Shown: positions 43,660-51,462 of the stretch, in pieces | How the letters are laid out: every line of letters starts with the position of its first letter | How positions within the stretch are numbered: position 1 is the stretch's first letter | Source: Crocinitomix sp044361315 | Lineage (GTDB): Bacteria; Bacteroidota; Bacteroidia; Flavobacteriales_D; Crocinitomicaceae | Direction: 5' to 3' | DNA length: 64,000 bases | Assembly: GCA_044361315.1 (NCBI GenBank) | Contig: JBIKJA010000002.1 | Location: forward strand, 62,001 to 126,000 | Notes under the pieces: generated by a model | Databases searched by the model: none | Seen by the model: the letters and a program-made list of their open reading frames with translations, nothing else | Told to the model about the DNA's origin: nothing | Made by a program: the position numbers and the translations under genes

Positions 43660-44403
43660 TTACTCATTCAAATTCCAATCGTAATCCAAAAAGCTAATTT
43701 TGGTTTTTTTGGTGATTTTTGTTTTAGCGTATTTGTTGATGAAATCTCTGACACTAGCCCCATATACCTCAAAATCTCCCTGAAACCAAGTAAACAACTT
43801 AGATAAAGAAGCCTCTTTATTGGTAATTATATTGTTTTTACCGTCATTAATAAACTTCGTTGCTTGGTCGTTTAATTGAGCGTCTAATTTGCTTCCAACA
43901 TAAGCCTCATTGCGCAAAGGCGGACACGAAACCGACGCACAATTCACCGCAAAATGAATGCGTGGCTCGGCAAAATCTTTTCGAATAATGCCATGTTCAA
44001 TATTGTTTAAATCGTACACCTGATCGCCAATCGTAATAAATTTTATATCCCAAGGGGTATTTACTTTATAAATAGCACCTCCCAATTCTTTGATCGATTT
44101 TACTGGGTAATTTTTTACAATTAACTTTACTGTGAAGGCATTGTAGGCATTAATCCAAAAAGCCAATTGATCATTTTTATCCCACGATGGTTGAGGATGG
44201 TTGGCACTTAGGACGGCCAAATAATCATTCAATAATTTTTCATTTTCTTTAATCTTTTTGTAATTTACATGTCCTTGGGCATCCACATTGGCGGCTAAAA
44301 TAGCGGTCCATTTTTCGTGCGTCAAATGTTCGGCAGAAAATAACGAAGTTTGTAAGGAAATGATAAAAAGAAAGACAAAAAAAGAAGTTAATTTTAAGCG
44401 CAT
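43660..44403 (-). CDS. Secreted DUF547 protein
   Basis: The 247-residue protein has a signal peptide (about 1-23) and the DUF547 domain: NVDAQGHVNYKKIKEN (about 37-52), DQLAFWINAYNAFTVKLI (about 84-101), HGIIRKDFAEPRIHFAVNCAS (read as RIHFAVNCAS, about 158-167) and CPPLRNEAY (about 169-177). The conserved Asn-Ala-Tyr-Asn and Cys-Ala-Ser-x-x-Cys-Pro suggest a catalytic fold resembling papain-like or transglutaminase folds, but no activity is established. It is divergent from the TIGR04283-type gene with only 18 bases between start codons. Confidence 0.88.
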   Translation of the reverse strand: MRLKLTSFFVFLFIISLQTSLFSAEHLTHEKWTAILAANVDAQGHVNYKKIKENEKLLNDYLAVLSANHPQPSWDKNDQLAFWINAYNAFTVKLIVKNYPVKSIKELGGAIYKVNTPWDIKFITIGDQVYDLNNIEHGIIRKDFAEPRIHFAVNCASVSCPPLRNEAYVGSKLDAQLNDQATKFINDGKNNIITNKEASLSKLFTWFQGDFEVYGASVRDFINKYAKTKITKKTKISFLDYDWNLNE

Positions 44404-44408
44404 AAGTA

Positions 44409-44416
44409 TAAATTTA
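44409..44416. promoter_or_regulatory. Palindromic bidirectional -7-like box
   Basis: TAAATTTA is its own reverse complement, so both strands carry a one-mismatch TAnnTTTG. It lies exactly 5 bases from the GTG at 44422 on the plus strand and exactly 5 bases from the ATG at 44403 on the minus strand. A second plus-strand match, TAGTTTTG (44415-44422), overlaps the GTG itself. Confidence 0.5.
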
Positions 44417-44421
44417 GTTTT

Positions 44422-45117
44422 GTGAAGTTATCGATAATTATTCCAACATTAAATGAACGTCACTGCATTGGTCGTTTAATCGACCGATTACTTACAGCCG
44501 ATCAATCAAAAATGGAAATTATTGTGGTGGATGGCGGAAGCACGGATGGCACAGTTGAATTTCTGCAAACCAAAGGAATAAGGGTAATCAACTCCGAACC
44601 ATCCCGCTCAAAACAAATGAATTTAGGAGCAAAAGTGGCACAAAACGAAATACTCTATTTTATTCACGCCGACACCTTGCCTCCCACTTCCTTTTTAACC
44701 GATGGCATCAATGTCATCACCCCCGAAAAACCAGCAGCCTGTTACAAAAGCAAATTCGAAAGTAAAATTTTAATGCTTCGTCTGAATGCTTTTTTTACCA
44801 ATTTCTATTGGCTCATTGGCCGTGGAGGCGATCAATCCTTGTTTATTCTAAAATCCACCTTTAACGAACTTGGTAGGTACGATGAAACAATGGTGATTAT
44901 GGAAGAATATCCTTTAATAAAAACCTTATTAAAAAATAAACAACTCACCGTTTTGCCTAAAAAAATCCTCATTAGCACCCGCAAGTACGAAAATAGAGGT
45001 TGGCTTAAAGTAAGTCGTGCAAATACGGTGGCGTACCGAATGTTTAAAAAAGGAGCATCTTCTGAGGCAATGAAAAAACGCTACAACGAAATTTTAGGCG
45101 AGGTAAAGCCATCTTAA
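44422..45117 (+). CDS. TIGR04283-type family 2 glycosyltransferase
   Basis: The 231-residue GT2 enzyme starts SIIIPTLNERHCIGRLIDRLL (beginning at residue 4) with IVVDGGSTDGT (about 33-43), RSKQMNLGAKVAQNEILYFIHADT (read as RSKQMNLGA, near 62, and FIHADT, near 79) and a late GGDQSLFI. These are signatures of the TIGR04283 family, often named arsenosugar biosynthesis glycosyltransferases; the true sugar is unproven. The start is a GTG at 44422, since no ATG precedes the first beta-strand. It ends with a 4-base convergent overlap with the Omp85-type gene. Confidence 0.85.
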   Translation: MKLSIIIPTLNERHCIGRLIDRLLTADQSKMEIIVVDGGSTDGTVEFLQTKGIRVINSEPSRSKQMNLGAKVAQNEILYFIHADTLPPTSFLTDGINVITPEKPAACYKSKFESKILMLRLNAFFTNFYWLIGRGGDQSLFILKSTFNELGRYDETMVIMEEYPLIKTLLKNKQLTVLPKKILISTRKYENRGWLKVSRANTVAYRMFKKGASSEAMKKRYNEILGEVKPS

Positions 45118-46196
45118 AAGGCCTCTCCAATGGTGACATAAAATTGAAAACCTTCGGCTCCGTGGGCTACATCTACCCGTAAATGACTCATTTGTTTTTT
45201 ACTCATCTGAAAACGCAATCCAGCGCCATACGACCATATTTTGCGATTTGAAAATAAATCGCTATAATTAGTACTCACCGTGCCTAGCGAGGTAAAAGCC
45301 GCCGCTCTAAAACGTTTATAAATCGGAAAACGATACTCCACTTGTGCCAAGCCAATATTTTTCTCAATAAATCGCCTATCGTTATACCCTCGCCCACGTT
45401 TCCCGGACGACAAATAAAAATAAGAGAAAAATGGTGCTTCGCCTGCAATTGCTCCCGTATAAAAATTCGCCGCTATAGTGTGTTTTTGCTTCAACGTATA
45501 ATACCCCATCACATCCAATTGAAACATCGAATACTCAAAATCGACAAACGAAAAATTCCCCGAAGTCTCAGCGGTAAAAGTGGCGAAAATTCCCTTTCGC
45601 GGATAAAAAATATCGTCGCGGGTGTCATACGAGCTGGACAAACCAAAGGTACTCACCATCCCCCCATCTACCCCCACTGGCGAATTAGCAGTCAGCAAGC
45701 TATCAGTACGCGGAATCCCAAAATAGTCAAACCGATATTGCACACCCACAAAAAAAAATGGTTTTAGTCTATACGATAAAGTACTTAACAACCGCGGAAA
45801 ATTTGCGTCATAAGTTTCTAAGTCAGCCTCATTCGAATTTACACCAATCCCATAATAATTAAAAAAATACCGGTAATATCCTACCTCACCATTCAATTTC
45901 CATTTTTGTTTAAAGTAAAGTTCGTAAGGCACAAAATTCAAAAATTGTTTTTTAAACGTATACGCCATCCCAATACTCACCTGCGATTTTCGCCAAGCTT
46001 TCGTTTTTCCAATATTAAAAACACTTAAACCAACAACACCAAGCGCAAACCCCGTTTCTGGCAAATAAAACGCAATCGGAAACCCTGAAACACTAAAATC
46101 GTCCTTTCTGTTGTAGGTGGTCGTATCAGTACTTTGCCCAAATAAAGCCGAAACCCCAACCAGCATAGCCAAAAAAGTAAGCAGTTTTTTTTTCAT
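45114..46196 (-). CDS. Omp85/BamA-TamA-type outer-membrane barrel protein
   Basis: The 360-residue protein has a signal peptide (about 1-20) and consists mainly of a 16-strand-type barrel. Signatures of the Omp85 superfamily are SSYDTRDDIFYPRKGIF (about 197-213) and the lid-loop motif region SSGKRGRGYNDRRF (about 275-288, the family's (V/I)RGF/Y loop), followed by AQVEYRFPIYKRF. POTRA repeats are absent, so it is a POTRA-less relative, common in Bacteroidota as a surface antigen (D15). Function unknown. An inverted repeat of AAGGTT type (46214-46228) lies 18 bases upstream and could be an operator. Confidence 0.83.
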   Translation of the reverse strand: MKKKLLTFLAMLVGVSALFGQSTDTTTYNRKDDFSVSGFPIAFYLPETGFALGVVGLSVFNIGKTKAWRKSQVSIGMAYTFKKQFLNFVPYELYFKQKWKLNGEVGYYRYFFNYYGIGVNSNEADLETYDANFPRLLSTLSYRLKPFFFVGVQYRFDYFGIPRTDSLLTANSPVGVDGGMVSTFGLSSSYDTRDDIFYPRKGIFATFTAETSGNFSFVDFEYSMFQLDVMGYYTLKQKHTIAANFYTGAIAGEAPFFSYFYLSSGKRGRGYNDRRFIEKNIGLAQVEYRFPIYKRFRAAAFTSLGTVSTNYSDLFSNRKIWSYGAGLRFQMSKKQMSHLRVDVAHGAEGFQFYVTIGEAF

Positions 46197-46260
46197 GAAA
46201 CCTTAGTCGTTAAAAGGTTTAAAACCTTACATAGCAAGCAACAAAGTTTACAAGACAAGA

Positions 46261-46330
46261 CTTTTCAGGGCCTATTTCCGGCTTTTCCCGGTAGTCCCAT
46301 CCCGTCAGAAGCGTCGGGATCGTTAGGGAG
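46261..46330 (-). repeat. Dispersed intergenic repeat (hairpin element), copy 2
   Basis: Read on the minus strand, it begins CTCCCTAACG, contains the inverted repeat ATCCCG/CGGGAT with a 10-base loop (46299-46320) and continues to GGAAATAGGCCCTGA. It is more G+C-rich than its surroundings and has the same start (CCCTAACG) as the element at 29141-29260. The rest of 46197-46499 shows no gene; the strongest other feature is the AAGGTT inverted repeat near 46214. Confidence 0.4.
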
Positions 46331-46499
46331 TTGTCGCTACAAATAAGCGCAGCTACATCTGAAAGATTCACCAACACCATTAAAAATAAACATAAAGTGA
46401 GTAATTCATGAAAACCTTTAAAAAATCAATTATCTATTGAACTAATCCGGGGCAGGTCGGCGCGCAGGCCGATGCTTTATAAAACTATTTTCCCAAAAT

Positions 46500-47411
46500 T
46501 CACTCCACAACAAACTCATCCCCATCCTCTAAACAACGAACATTTTGGAAAATTTGTTGGGCTTCTTTTAAGTGTGCAATGGTATCATTGTAGCGCGCCG
46601 AAAAATGGCCGATTAACAATTGACCAACATTTGCCTCGCGCGCAATCCTAGCAGCTTCAATAGCTGTGGAATGCATGGTGCTTTTTGCCTTGTCTTTGTC
46701 TTCGCTTAAAAAAGTGCCTTCGTGGTATAAAAGCGAAACATTTTTCAGAGTTTCTGACAATTCTGGAATAAATTTAGTGTCCGAACAATAGGCATACGAA
46801 CATAATTTTGAATCGGGTAAGGTCAAAACTTCGTTCTTAATAATTTCTTCTCCTCTCACTACATCTTCTCCCTTTTTGACCTTTAAAATTTCTGGCAAGG
46901 TTAGGTTAAATTCAGCAATTTTGTCCTTATTGACACTTTTACCCCGTGTCTTTTCTTGAAACAAAAACCCAAAAGTGGTAATCCGGTGTTTTAACGGAAA
47001 AGTATACACTTCAATGCTATTGTCTTCAAAAATCAAGGTTTTTTCTTTGGCCCTTAGCACCACAAATTCAATCTTATAATTTAAATAAACCCCTGAAATT
47101 TTAAATTGTAATTGAATAATTTCTTCCAATCCTTCTGGGGCAAAAATAATTAGTTTACTATCTCTCCCTAATAAACTCATCGACGAAAAAAGGCCTACCA
47201 ATCCCAAATAATGATCGCCGTGCAAATGTGAAATAAAAATATATTGCAGGCGTTGAAATTTAACCTTAAATCGTCGCAATTGGAGTTGGGTTCCTTCACC
47301 GCAATCAATTAAAATTCGTCGCTCGTTAATATTTAAATAATGCGCCGAAACACCCCTTTGGAGATTTGGAACAGCAGATCCAGAACCAAGAATGGTCAGT
47401 TTTAACGGCAT
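46500..47411 (-). CDS. rnz: Ribonuclease Z
   Basis: The 303-residue metallo-beta-lactamase-fold endonuclease cleaves tRNA 3' trailers. It has ILGSGSAVPNLQRGVSA (about 7-23), LIDCGEGTQLQLRR (about 34-47), the zinc motif SHLHGDHYLGL (about 60-70) and later AYCSDTKF (about 209-216) and HEGTFLSED (about 231-239), HSTAIEAARIA. Length is typical of the short RNase Z form. The 17-base gap to ffh suggests co-transcription. Confidence 0.93.
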   Translation of the reverse strand: MPLKLTILGSGSAVPNLQRGVSAHYLNINERRILIDCGEGTQLQLRRFKVKFQRLQYIFISHLHGDHYLGLVGLFSSMSLLGRDSKLIIFAPEGLEEIIQLQFKISGVYLNYKIEFVVLRAKEKTLIFEDNSIEVYTFPLKHRITTFGFLFQEKTRGKSVNKDKIAEFNLTLPEILKVKKGEDVVRGEEIIKNEVLTLPDSKLCSYAYCSDTKFIPELSETLKNVSLLYHEGTFLSEDKDKAKSTMHSTAIEAARIAREANVGQLLIGHFSARYNDTIAHLKEAQQIFQNVRCLEDGDEFVVE

Positions 47412-47427
47412 AAATTAAGAATCAATA

Positions 47428-48786
47428 CTACATGTCCATGCCCGGCAATCCACCGCCACGCATTCCTTTCATTTGACGCATCATGTTGGCCATGTTCTTT
47501 TTATTAGACATCATGTGCATTACCTTTTTGGTTTCGCCAAATTGTTTAATCAATTTATTTACTTCTTGAATAGAAGTTCCTGATCCATTGGCAATTCGTT
47601 GTTTTCTAGTACCATTTAAAATATCCGGTTCCGCTCGTTCTTTTGGCGTCATGGATTGAATGATCGCTTCAATTCCTTTAAAGGCATTGTCGTCCATCTC
47701 AACATTTTTCAAGGCTTTTCCCATACCAGGAATCATACCCATCAAATCCTTCACATTCCCCATTTTTTTAATCTGTTGCAATTGCCCATAAAAATCGTCA
47801 AAATCAAATTTATTTTGCGCAATTTTCTTTTGCAATTTTTTTGCTTCCTTCTCGTCAAATTGTTCTTGTGCTTTCTCAACTAACGAAACCACATCCCCCA
47901 TTCCCAAAATTCTGTCTGCCATCCTTTTCGGATAGAAAATATCCAAAGCATCCATCTTCTCGCCCGTTCCAACAAACTTAATCGGTTTATTAACAATCGA
48001 TTTAATTGAAAGGGCCGCACCACCTCGGGTATCCCCGTCTAATTTGGTTAAAACAACGCCATCAAAATTAATTCGTTGATCAAATGCTTTTGCTGTATTC
48101 ACAGCATCCTGCCCTGTCATAGAATCCACCACAAACAAAGTTTCGGTTGGATTAATTGCACGCTTTACATCGGCAATTTCAGTCATCATTTGTTCGTCAA
48201 CCGCCAAACGTCCAGCGGTATCTATAATGACTACATTAAACCCTTTGCTGCGTGCATAAATAATCGCCGACTCTGCAATTTTTACCGGATTTTTCTCTTC
48301 TCGGTTCGAATAAACCTCAATCCCTAATTGATCACCCAATACATGTAATTGATCAATCGCAGCTGGACGATAAACATCACACGCCACCAATAAAGGGTTT
48401 TTACGTTGTTTGTTTTTTAACCAATTGGCCAATTTTCCAGAAAAGGTTGTTTTACCAGATCCTTGCAAACCAGACATCAAGATAATTCCCGGATTTCCTT
48501 TGTAGTTAATCTCCGTTTGTTCACCTCCCATCAACTCTGTCAACTCTTCGTGACAAATTTTGGTCAATAATTGACCCGGTGAAATGGTGGTTAACACATT
48601 TCTACCAATTGCCTTATCCTTAACCGTTTTTGTGAAATCTTTTGCCGTATTGTAACTAACATCGGCATCCAACAACGCTCTGCGAACCTCTTTTAAGGTT
48701 TCCGCCACGTTAATTTCAGTAATCTGTCCATGTCCTTTTAAAACTTTAAAGGCCCTGTCAAATTTATCGGTCAAATTCTCAAACAT
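47428..48786 (-). CDS. ffh: Signal recognition particle protein Ffh
   Basis: The 452-residue GTPase targets nascent membrane proteins to SecYEG. The N-domain is followed by the G-domain with GLQGSGKTTFSGKLA (about 109-123), DTAGRLAVDEQMM (about 190-202) and TKLDGDTRGGAALS (about 247-260), then the Met-rich M domain with the RNA-binding SGTSIQEVN-type segment (near 405) and a C-terminal tail ending in GGLPGMDM. It leads the leftward unit with rnz. The 4.5S RNA gene was not found in this window. Confidence 0.97.
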   Translation of the reverse strand: MFENLTDKFDRAFKVLKGHGQITEINVAETLKEVRRALLDADVSYNTAKDFTKTVKDKAIGRNVLTTISPGQLLTKICHEELTELMGGEQTEINYKGNPGIILMSGLQGSGKTTFSGKLANWLKNKQRKNPLLVACDVYRPAAIDQLHVLGDQLGIEVYSNREEKNPVKIAESAIIYARSKGFNVVIIDTAGRLAVDEQMMTEIADVKRAINPTETLFVVDSMTGQDAVNTAKAFDQRINFDGVVLTKLDGDTRGGAALSIKSIVNKPIKFVGTGEKMDALDIFYPKRMADRILGMGDVVSLVEKAQEQFDEKEAKKLQKKIAQNKFDFDDFYGQLQQIKKMGNVKDLMGMIPGMGKALKNVEMDDNAFKGIEAIIQSMTPKERAEPDILNGTRKQRIANGSGTSIQEVNKLIKQFGETKKVMHMMSNKKNMANMMRQMKGMRGGGLPGMDM

Positions 48787-48812
48787 CGTATTAGCTTTAT
48801 TTTTTCAAAAAA

Positions 48813-48820
48813 CAAAGGTA
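48813..48820 (-). promoter_or_regulatory. -7 promoter box of ffh-rnz
   Basis: The minus strand reads TACCTTTG, identical to the pyrG and aroB boxes, 26 bases upstream of the ffh ATG at 48786. Confidence 0.6.
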
Positions 48821-48903
48821 ATCAATAAATGTAAATTTTTGAACCCATCTTTCGTTTCAATTAATCCCTCCCTCACCAAATTAAATCAAACCGCATTTTT
48901 TTT

Positions 48904-48911
48904 TACTTTTG
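48904..48911 (+). promoter_or_regulatory. -7 promoter box of the helical-repeat gene
   Basis: TACTTTTG matches TAnnTTTG, 34 bases upstream of the ATG at 48946. Confidence 0.55.
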
Positions 48912-48945
48912 TTCGATAAACATTATTCGCAATAATTGCAAGAAA

Positions 48946-49485
48946 ATGGATCTACATGCACAGCTCCTCCAAGAAAACTCCCGAAAAAATTGGGATAAAG
49001 CGGTGGCTTTTGTGCTTGCCAATCCTTCTCGTTTTGATGAATTGGTGCAGTTAACCCATTCATCTGATCAACGAATTATCATGCGCGCCAGTCAATGCGT
49101 AGGAATGATTGTAGACAAAGAACCCGATTGGATTTTGCCCTATTTACACGAATTAGTCAACCTATTAGACACGATCAAAGTAGACAGTTTCAAAAGAAAT
49201 GTTATGCGTTTATTTCAAAACGTAGCCATTCCAGAAGAATTAGAAGGTCGCCTTTTCGATTATGGCATGCATTTTTTACAATCGTTAGATGAACCCATTG
49301 CTGTCAAAGCATTTTCAATGACAGTTGTACGCAAAATCGCAGAAAAATACCCCGAATTAGCTTTAGAAGCCATTCATCAAATCGAAATCTTAGTTCGTGA
49401 AAATTATTCGGCTGGAGTTGTCAACAGAGGTAGCAAAGAATTACAAAAATTGCGTCAAATTCACGCTCAACTTAAGCCGTTTTAA
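48946..49485 (+). CDS. All-helical HEAT-like repeat protein, unknown
   Basis: A 179-residue, almost entirely helical protein. Repeated helix pairs such as FDELVQLTHSSDQRIIMRAS (about 27-46), ILPYLHELVNLL (about 62-73) and AVKAFSMTVVRKIAEKYP (about 119-136) recall HEAT/ARM repeats. It may serve as a small protein-binding scaffold. No membrane segment or signal peptide is present. It ends in a 14-base convergent overlap with lysA and has its own promoter box. Confidence 0.7.
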   Translation: MDLHAQLLQENSRKNWDKAVAFVLANPSRFDELVQLTHSSDQRIIMRASQCVGMIVDKEPDWILPYLHELVNLLDTIKVDSFKRNVMRLFQNVAIPEELEGRLFDYGMHFLQSLDEPIAVKAFSMTVVRKIAEKYPELALEAIHQIEILVRENYSAGVVNRGSKELQKLRQIHAQLKPF

Positions 49486-50626
49486 CCAAACGCAAGGTTG
49501 TTTTAATTTTTTTTTCCAAATTATTCCCAATTGCTTCACGCCCATTGTATCGTAACGACATTGATTCGGCATAAGCACCACACGAACGAATGACAAGGAT
49601 GTCACCTCTTTTTAATTCAGGCAATTCAATTCCTTCAGCAAAAATATCACTCGATTCGCAAATTGGGCCCGCCACATCATAATTGGCAGTTGGAACAGTC
49701 CCAACCGTATTTAATTTCTCAATTTTATGTTTCGCACCATACAAAGCAGGACGCATTAACTCTGTCATTCCCGCATCCACAATGGCAAAATTTTTGGTTT
49801 CTGATTTTTTGATAAACAAAACCCGTGTATGCAAATTGCCACATTGTGCAACAATCGAACGCCCCAATTCAAAATGAATCGGAAGATTAATACCTGCCAA
49901 ACCTGAATTAAAAGTTTCAAAATAAGCTTTAAAATTAGGAATCAACCCAAAATCTGGATACTCATAATTAATCCCTAAACCACCACCAACATTTAAATAA
50001 GTTAATTTGCCAATCACGCGCTCGTAGGCAGGGATAATTTCGTTAATCCGTTCGCAAAGTTTTGCAAACACCGACATATCTGTAATTTGAGAGCCAATGT
50101 GAAAATGCAATCCTACAATATTGATTGATTTTAAATCATCCAAACAGTCTAATAACAATTGAAATTCCAAGGTTGTCATCCCAAATTTATTTTCTGCCAA
50201 TCCGGTCGAAATTTTAGCATGGGTCAAAGCATTCACATTGGGGTTTAATCGCAAAGCAATTTGAGGCACATACCCAAGTTCCTCGGCACGTTCGTTAATC
50301 ACCTGAATTTCTTCTAAACTTTCACAGTGAATCATACCAATTCTATTGCGCAAAGCCAATTCAATTTCAGCATCTGTTTTACCAACTCCTGCAAAAACAA
50401 TAGAACTTGCTTCAAAGCCTGCCTCCAAAGCCGCTTCAATCTCCCAACCACTGACACAATCTGCGCCCAACCCTCTTTTTGCAATTTGCTTCAAAATCTT
50501 TTTATTGTTATTTGCCTTCACTGCGTAATGTACATGAAAATTTCCGACAGCGCTTGCCGCCAGTACTTCATCTAAAGTCGCTTTTAAGAGCGAAAGGTCA
50601 TAAGAATAAAAAGGTGTATTTTCCAT
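49472..50626 (-). CDS. lysA: Diaminopimelate decarboxylase
   Basis: The 384-residue fold-type III PLP enzyme makes lysine from meso-diaminopimelate. The PLP lysine is in HYAVKANNN (about 33-41), the glycine-rich phosphate loop NVGGGLGINYEY lies near 212-223, HFHIGSQI is near 174-181 and the active-site Cys is in PICESSDIFAEG (near 324-335). It is divergent from an ACT-domain gene across about 100 AT-rich bases. No exact TAnnTTTG box was found on its own side; TAATATTG (minus strand, near 50650) is a one-mismatch candidate. Confidence 0.95.
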   Translation of the reverse strand: MENTPFYSYDLSLLKATLDEVLAASAVGNFHVHYAVKANNNKKILKQIAKRGLGADCVSGWEIEAALEAGFEASSIVFAGVGKTDAEIELALRNRIGMIHCESLEEIQVINERAEELGYVPQIALRLNPNVNALTHAKISTGLAENKFGMTTLEFQLLLDCLDDLKSINIVGLHFHIGSQITDMSVFAKLCERINEIIPAYERVIGKLTYLNVGGGLGINYEYPDFGLIPNFKAYFETFNSGLAGINLPIHFELGRSIVAQCGNLHTRVLFIKKSETKNFAIVDAGMTELMRPALYGAKHKIEKLNTVGTVPTANYDVAGPICESSDIFAEGIELPELKRGDILVIRSCGAYAESMSLRYNGREAIGNNLEKKIKTTLRLVKTA

Positions 50627-50668
50627 TGAATGTCATTTTTTTTACAATATTATGGTAAAATTTGTTTT

Positions 50669-50718
50669 AAATGTTATAATAATTATATTTGTATTATAAT
50701 TTTAACAAAATGTTATAA
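50669..50718. repeat. Paired direct repeats flanking a promoter box
   Basis: The 11-mer AAATGTTATAA occurs at 50669-50679 and again at 50708-50718, 39 bases apart. The -7 box of the ACT-domain gene (50684-50691) lies between them. The whole region 50640-50725 is extremely AT-rich. The repeats could be operator sites, possibly for the ACT-domain protein itself. Confidence 0.4.
50684..50691 (+). promoter_or_regulatory. -7 promoter box of the ACT-domain gene
   Basis: TATATTTG matches TAnnTTTG. It lies 34 bases upstream of ATG 50726, which is therefore preferred over an in-frame start at 50630 that precedes the box. Confidence 0.55.
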
Positions 50719-50725
50719 AATTAAC

Positions 50726-51394
50726 ATGGATAGACTCAGTAAAATAATCGACAAATTGATAAACCAATCACCGTTTATTCAGGAGGCCATCGCCGAAGGA
50801 CTCATCAATATCAGCTCTTTAGCGCGTAAATTAAATCCAGACATCCGCAAAGTCATTGGAAAAGACATTTCGGATAGTGCCATTATTATGGCCATCAAAC
50901 GAATGCCACCCGGCACAAACCAAAAAATTGAACGGCGGATAAAAAATTTCATGTCTGAATTAGGCGATTTAATTGTTCGTAGTAATTTGGTGAAAAGCAC
51001 ATTTAGTAATTACGTAGGAATTTCTCAAGATCAAGCGAAATTTTTATCCCAAATCAGCGATATAAGTGATAATTTTTACACGGTATCTCGTGGAGTGGCT
51101 GAAACAACCATTATCACCAACGAACAATTTAAAACACGAATTGATGAAATCTTTAGCCAAGAGCACCTCATCGCAAGTTCAACTGGGTTATCCTCGATAA
51201 CGATGAAATTACCTCCAATCAATTCTGAAATTTCAGGGGTTTATTATTACCTCTTAAAAAAATTAGCATGGGAAGGCATAAATTTGGCAGAGGTTATTTC
51301 CACCACCAACGAATTTACAGTGGTAGTGGATACGCGCACCGTCAGTAAAGCGTTTACGGTATTAATGGACTTAAAAACAGAAACCTTAAAATAA
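50726..51394 (+). CDS. ACT-domain putative amino-acid-responsive regulator
   Basis: The 222-residue protein starts MDRLSKIIDKLINQSPFIQE. Its N-terminal part (about 1-95) is helical, with LINISSLARKLNPDI (about 26-40) then SDSAIIMAIKRM (about 50-61) in a helix-turn-helix-like arrangement. The middle and C-terminal portions (about 140-222) contain two ACT-like beta-alpha-beta units, seen in SSITMKLPP with ISGVYYYLLKKLAWEGINLAEVI (read as GVYYYLLKKLAWEGI) and FTVVVDTRTVSKAFTVLMDL. HTH-plus-ACT proteins (COG2150-like) are predicted regulators of amino-acid metabolism. Divergence from lysA suggests a lysine-related role. The DNA-binding claim is inference. Confidence 0.6.
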   Translation: MDRLSKIIDKLINQSPFIQEAIAEGLINISSLARKLNPDIRKVIGKDISDSAIIMAIKRMPPGTNQKIERRIKNFMSELGDLIVRSNLVKSTFSNYVGISQDQAKFLSQISDISDNFYTVSRGVAETTIITNEQFKTRIDEIFSQEHLIASSTGLSSITMKLPPINSEISGVYYYLLKKLAWEGINLAEVISTTNEFTVVVDTRTVSKAFTVLMDLKTETLK

Positions 51395-51443
51395 TTTTAA
51401 GCCTTTTTAACACGGTTTGAAATCTGACAACGGGATTATTCTT

Positions 51444-51451
51444 TATATTTG
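51444..51451 (+). promoter_or_regulatory. -7 promoter box of the glycosyltransferase/heptose operon
   Basis: TATATTTG matches TAnnTTTG, 11 bases upstream of ATG 51463. It is the only clear promoter before the run of six or seven genes that follows. Confidence 0.6.
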
Positions 51452-51462
51452 GAAACTGTCCG

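Noticed and set aside
45342..45767. Plus-strand open frame of 141 codons
   Set aside because: It lies entirely inside the Omp85-type gene on the other strand, which has convincing family motifs.
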